A DNA stretch of 64,000 nt from Candidatus Saccharimonadota bacterium (GTDB lineage: Bacteria > Patescibacteriota > Saccharimonadia > Saccharimonadales > Saccharimonadaceae): NCBI GenBank assembly GCA_017545595.1, contig JAFWLO010000012.1, positions 1 to 64,000 on the forward strand, given 5' to 3'. Below are positions 60,758-64,000 of this stretch, piece by piece. Under the pieces are notes generated by a model. That model was not told the origin of the DNA. It made no database searches and worked only from the letters and a program-made list of their open reading frames with translations. The position numbers were made by a program, and so were the translations under genes. Position 1 is the stretch's first letter; the number at the start of each line of letters is the position of its first letter.

Positions 60758-61429
60758 ATGACAAAAATCATGGTGGTCGAAGATGACCAAAGTTTAAGAG
60801 AAATTTATTCTATCAGATTGACTGCCGAAGGTTATGAAATTGTATCTGCGGGTGACGGAGAAGAGGCTTTAGCGCTCGCAGTTAAGGAAAGACCTGATTT
60901 GATTTTGTCTGATGTTATGATGCCGAAAATATCTGGGTTTGATATGCTGGATATTTTAAGGCAAACTCCGGAAACTAAGAACATTAAGGTTATTATGATG
61001 ACGGCGCTCAGTTCTGACGACCAGAGGAAGCGCGGAGAAGGACTTGGGGCGGATAAATACCTCGTAAAGTCTCAAGTCGGGATTGAAGATGTTATTGCCG
61101 CGGTTCATGAGGTTCTCGACGGAAAAGCTGCGCCCCTTGCGGGAGTCGCTCAAGAAATGCCCCAGCAGGTCGCAACTGAAGCTCCTCAGCCGACAGATGC
61201 GCAAGGAGGAGCTTTGAGCGCAAACATTCCCGTTGCGGCAGCCATGCCAACTCAGCCAGCTCAAACTATCCCCCAACCTCAACCCGCCGTTCAAGCTCAA
61301 CAAGTCGTTCCGCAACAAGCACCTCAAGGAATTCAAAATGTCCCAACGCAGCAACCAGTCCAACAACCTCAACAGAGCCAACCAGCCCAGCCCGCTCAGC
61401 CAATCCAACCAACAAATCCGGCTCAATAA
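60758..61429 (+). CDS. Response regulator, receiver domain plus Gln/Pro-rich tail
   Basis: 223 residues, AATGGAGGAAAAAAG ribosome-binding site and a TATAAT upstream. Residues 1-122 are a receiver domain: IMVVEDDQSL with the acidic pair, phospho-Asp in DLILSDVMMPKISGFDM, Thr/Ser in MMTALSS, and Lys in KYLVKSQ. There is no output domain; instead about 95 residues of Gln/Pro/Ala (VQPQQ-type) follow, like the tail of the partner kinase. It may act by protein contact through the tails. The gene's end overlaps the pseudouridine synthase gene. Confidence 0.93.
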   Translation: MTKIMVVEDDQSLREIYSIRLTAEGYEIVSAGDGEEALALAVKERPDLILSDVMMPKISGFDMLDILRQTPETKNIKVIMMTALSSDDQRKRGEGLGADKYLVKSQVGIEDVIAAVHEVLDGKAAPLAGVAQEMPQQVATEAPQPTDAQGGALSANIPVAAAMPTQPAQTIPQPQPAVQAQQVVPQQAPQGIQNVPTQQPVQQPQQSQPAQPAQPIQPTNPAQ

Positions 61430-62102
61430 ATTTCTTGCTGAAAGGCTAGGAATATCTCGGAGAGAGGCTGACGAGATTATTGAAAAAGGTTTGGTTTTTG
61501 TTGACGAAAAAACAGGGGTAATCGGGCAGAGGATTGACAAAAACTCGAAAGTGTGCTATAATAAGAAGGTTATACCGTTTTCTTTAGAAAAAATCTATAT
61601 TCTCATGAACAAACCGGTCGGATATGTGTGCTCGAGAAAAAGGCAGGGCGACTCTCCGACTGTTTATGAGCTTTTGCCGGAAAAGTTTAAGGATTTAAAA
61701 GCTGTCGGGAGACTCGATAAAGATTCGTCGGGACTAATTTTGTTTACGAACGATGGGGATTTTGCGTTTAGGATGACGCATCCGAAGTTTTTTAAGACAA
61801 AAATTTATCATGTTGAGCTTGATAAAAATCTTGAACCCTTGCATCAACAGATGATTGGAGATTTTGGCGTTCAGCTCGAGGACGGGATTTCTAAGCTCGG
61901 ACTTGTACGGCTCGAACCGGAGGGGGCGAGCGAGAGAAGGAGGTTTGAAGTTTCTATGCATGAGGGGAGAAACAGGCAGATTAGGCGAACGTTCAGAGCG
62001 CTCGGATATGAGGTTGTTAAACTGCATAGAATCGAATTTGGAAATTATAAACTGGAAAAACTCAAACCTGGGGAAATTATTGAGGTTTCTGGGGAGAATT
62101 AG
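61338..62102 (+). CDS. Pseudouridine synthase, RsuA/RluB/RluE/RluF family
   Basis: 254 residues from the ATG preceded by AAGGA; a further in-frame ATG lies 105 nt upstream. S4 RNA-binding domain at RLNKFLAERLGISRREADEI, catalytic motif GRLDKDSSGLILFTNDG with the conserved Asp, and the NRQIRRTFRALGYEVVKLHR motif. Converts a uridine in rRNA to pseudouridine. The first 26 residues before the S4 domain are Asn/Gln/Ser-rich and are read from the same DNA as the response regulator's tail in another frame, an overlap of 92 nt. Start choice is uncertain; the enzyme itself is not. Confidence 0.92.
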   Translation: MSQRSNQSNNLNRANQPSPLSQSNQQIRLNKFLAERLGISRREADEIIEKGLVFVDEKTGVIGQRIDKNSKVCYNKKVIPFSLEKIYILMNKPVGYVCSRKRQGDSPTVYELLPEKFKDLKAVGRLDKDSSGLILFTNDGDFAFRMTHPKFFKTKIYHVELDKNLEPLHQQMIGDFGVQLEDGISKLGLVRLEPEGASERRRFEVSMHEGRNRQIRRTFRALGYEVVKLHRIEFGNYKLEKLKPGEIIEVSGEN

Positions 62103-62197
62103 ACTCCGCAGAGTAAAACGAAGGTTAGAGCTTTGATTTTTAACAACATAAGCTCAAATTTAATGTTTTTCTTAGAAAAATGTGTTAAAATATATTC

Positions 62198-63526
62198 ATG
62201 AGCTTTATGAAGTCAGAAAAATCCTCGAAAAGCTCTAAAAAATCTGAGCTTTTTAAGACGATTTTAGCCCTTGATATTGGGACTGATTTTGTGCGTGCTG
62301 TTTTAGCTGCACCGGTCGAGACCGAGAACGGGAAGAAATCTCGCGGAGGACTTACGGACGGCAACATGAAGATTTTGGCTTTTTCTAAAGTTCGTCAACT
62401 TCCTGGAAATATGTCGAGAGGGGCGATTGCGAATATCAACGGAGTGATAAAAACCTGCGAAGAAGCGGTTTCTGAGATTGAGAAGAAATCTGGACGAAGC
62501 GCAAAAAACGTTGTGGTTGGTATTTCTGGAGAGCACGCGAAGGGCGAAGTGACGACTATTCGGTATAGGCGAGATTCGCCAAATAAGACCATTACTAGCG
62601 GAGAACTTGATGAACTGATGTCGAAAATCGAGACGAGGGCCGAGAAAAAGGTTAAAAACGAGATCTTGATGGAAATGGACAGTCCCGACGTCGAGTTGTC
62701 GCTGGTTAATTCTGCGCTTGTTTCCCTGTCAATTGACGGGTACAAAATCAATAATCCGGTCGGTTTTAGAGGGGCGGAAGTGTTGATAGAATATTACACC
62801 GCGTTTGCGCCGACGATTTCCGTCTCTGCGATTGAAAAAGTCTGTGTCGAGCTCGAACTCGAACTTCTTGCGGTCGCAGTTAATCCGTTTGCCGTTTGTC
62901 GAGCTATTCTAGGAGATGAAATTGATGCGGATTTTTCTGCGGTTCTGGTTGACATTGGGGGCGGGACGACAGATATTGGAGTGATTGACGCTGGGGAAAT
63001 CTGCGGAACGAAGAGTCTGAACCTTGCGGGAATAGATTTTACGCATCAAATCGCAAATCTGCTCGGAGTGAGGCCGATTACTGCTGAAAAATACAAAATT
63101 AACCTAGAAAACGAAGATATTCTCTCCGACTCGGTTATCTCTAAAACCATGGGGGCGTCGAGGCAATCGCTTTCGATATGGCTCGCGGGGCTTTCGATTG
63201 CGCTCGAAGATTTTAGAAACGTTTCGAGGCTCCCGGAAGACATTTTTATTTCTGGAGGAAGCTCAAAATTCATTCCGCTCGAGGAAGCGCTCGCAACTTC
63301 GGATTGGTTCGGAGATTTATGCTTCGAAAAACGCCCAGTTATTCATCTTATAGATATTTTTAACCTCCCCAACTTCACATTTTCGGAAAATGAGGAGGAA
63401 AACATGGGGCTTGATGAAGGATTTTTGACGGCGCTCGGGCTAGTTAGGGTTGCGGTCGACACCGTGCTCGTTTCTCCCGAGAGTCATGGGCTTAAAGCTA
63501 AGATTTCTAGATTGCTCTCACACTAA
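62198..63526 (+). CDS. FtsA-like actin-fold ATPase
   Basis: 442 residues. Phosphate-1 motif LALDIGTDFVRAVL, an SHS2-like insert (GAIANINGVIKTCEEAVSEI, VVVGISGEHAKG), phosphate-2 LVDIGGGTTDIGVID and adenosine motif IFISGGSSKFIPLEE. The layout of an SHS2 domain inserted after the first strand pair points to FtsA, although PilM-like proteins are related; the C-terminal amphipathic helix of FtsA is only weakly present (LKAKISRLLSH). Would tether FtsZ to the membrane. TAAAAT lies 6 nt before the ATG without a ribosome-binding site: leaderless. Confidence 0.85.
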   Translation: MSFMKSEKSSKSSKKSELFKTILALDIGTDFVRAVLAAPVETENGKKSRGGLTDGNMKILAFSKVRQLPGNMSRGAIANINGVIKTCEEAVSEIEKKSGRSAKNVVVGISGEHAKGEVTTIRYRRDSPNKTITSGELDELMSKIETRAEKKVKNEILMEMDSPDVELSLVNSALVSLSIDGYKINNPVGFRGAEVLIEYYTAFAPTISVSAIEKVCVELELELLAVAVNPFAVCRAILGDEIDADFSAVLVDIGGGTTDIGVIDAGEICGTKSLNLAGIDFTHQIANLLGVRPITAEKYKINLENEDILSDSVISKTMGASRQSLSIWLAGLSIALEDFRNVSRLPEDIFISGGSSKFIPLEEALATSDWFGDLCFEKRPVIHLIDIFNLPNFTFSENEEENMGLDEGFLTALGLVRVAVDTVLVSPESHGLKAKISRLLSH

Positions 63527-63551
63527 AATCGGCTCACAGGGAGCCGTTTTT
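63526..63551 (+). terminator. Intrinsic terminator of the FtsA-like gene
   Basis: Stem CGGCTC/GAGCCG (63530-63535 with 63541-63546), loop ACAGG, then TTTTTA. The remaining bases to 63631 hold nothing I recognise. Confidence 0.85.
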
Positions 63552-63631
63552 AGGGATGTTTGGAATTTGACGATTCTTAGGCGAGATTTAGAGTAGAAAG
63601 ATTCTTGAGCGACAACATATCTCTGTTAAAA

Positions 63632-64000
63632 CTACTCGAGAACAGCTTTTATGCGTCGAACGCCAGCGGAGGAGGATTCTTCTTTTTTGATTTTAAATTT
63701 CCCAAGAACGCCGGTGTGTTCGACGTGCGGACCGCCACAAACTTCGCGAGAAACAGGGGCGGATTCATCGCCAATTGTGTAAACTTTTAGAGTTTCGGGG
63801 TATTTTTCCCAGAACTGACCGTGGGCTTTCAAAACGTTTTTTGCGTATTCTTTATCATATTCAGCAAAAACAACGGGCAAATCAGCAGAAATCCACTCGT
63901 TGACCTGATTCTCTACGGTTTTTAATTCTTCGGCAGACATTTTATGGTCGAGATTGAAATCAAAACGAAGACGATCGGAGGTTATGTTCGAGCCTTTTTG
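63632..64000 (-). CDS. alaS: Alanyl-tRNA synthetase, 3' end (partial)
   Basis: The gene runs off the right edge; 122 codons are visible. The frame is open to the window end, starting with SNITSDRLRFDFNLDHKMSA, which matches the AlaRS editing region. The tRNA_SAD motif SREVCGGPHVEHTGVLGKFK includes the zinc-site Cys and His. The protein stops right after SSAGVRRIKAVLE, where most AlaRSs continue with a helical linker and the DHHA1/C-Ala domain. A short AlaRS lacking C-Ala is therefore predicted. Confidence 0.93.
   Translation of the reverse strand, partial: QKGSNITSDRLRFDFNLDHKMSAEELKTVENQVNEWISADLPVVFAEYDKEYAKNVLKAHGQFWEKYPETLKVYTIGDESAPVSREVCGGPHVEHTGVLGKFKIKKEESSSAGVRRIKAVLE

Overview
The window reads as a chromosomal segment of a Patescibacteria/CPR bacterium, most likely a Saccharibacteria (TM7) lineage. 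The grounds are the compact, mostly co-oriented gene set, many single-pass membrane and surface proteins with low-complexity tails, LPXTG-like and Listeria-type repeat surface proteins, a type IV pilin, a serine recombinase of the style common in that group, and the near absence of biosynthetic genes. This is inferred from gene style; no rRNA is present. TGA is used as a stop, so the UGA=Gly code of SR1/Gracilibacteria does not apply.

Layout. 0-3.5 kb: a CAP-domain secreted protein, a kinase-less 7TM sensor and a methyltransferase. 3.57 kb: tRNA-Ala(CGC). 3.7-6.5 kb: thyA-folA-glyA, the full dTMP/one-carbon cycle in one operon. 6.6-10.4 kb: potABCD polyamine uptake, with an unusual PotA tail. 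10.5-14.4 kb: a DUF362 protein, a Listeria-repeat surface protein and a prepilin. 14.68-20.59 kb: a 5.9-kb island inserted in the 3' end of tRNA-Leu(TAG). 20.8-25.3 kb: an IPQTG surface protein, rsmD, recG and trmD, the last three with disordered inserts. 25.3-28.3 kb: nrdDG under two NrdR boxes. 28.3-39.5 kb: surface and membrane proteins, a P-type ATPase and a cutinase-VWA protein. 39.6-48.2 kb: dCMP deaminase, ung, gatCAB with an inserted HEPN-like membrane gene, and uvrB. 48.2-55.6 kb: a 1397-residue repeat protein with a zinc-protease end, a promoter-to-terminator ncRNA gene, obg and a LysM-CHAP hydrolase. 55.6-64 kb: a RuvX-MltG fusion, a baseplate-J-like membrane protein, a soluble two-component pair, a pseudouridine synthase, an FtsA-like ATPase and the 3' end of alaS.

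The most interesting system is the island at 14679-20591. It is bounded by a perfect 17-bp direct repeat of the tRNA-Leu 3' end and contains what looks like a complete retron: a promoter, an ncRNA with pairing a1/a2 ends, a TTAGC branch motif, msr-like hairpins and a long msd-like hairpin, followed by a small ORF, an XRE regulator and a reverse transcriptase with YMDD. Downstream lie a Dam-type methylase with a fused HTH, a PD-(D/E)XK endonuclease, a second DNA methylase, a DUF4145 protein and a decayed serine recombinase. The island looks like a phage-defence cargo element whose integrase has died. Insertion moved the tRNA-Leu terminator 5.9 kb away.

Two genome-style features recur. Many genes have an extended -10 box placed 6-8 nt before the ATG with no ribosome-binding site, which predicts leaderless mRNAs. 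Short tandem repeats (21-, 24- and 27-bp) and disordered segments have expanded inside or at the ends of otherwise conserved enzymes.
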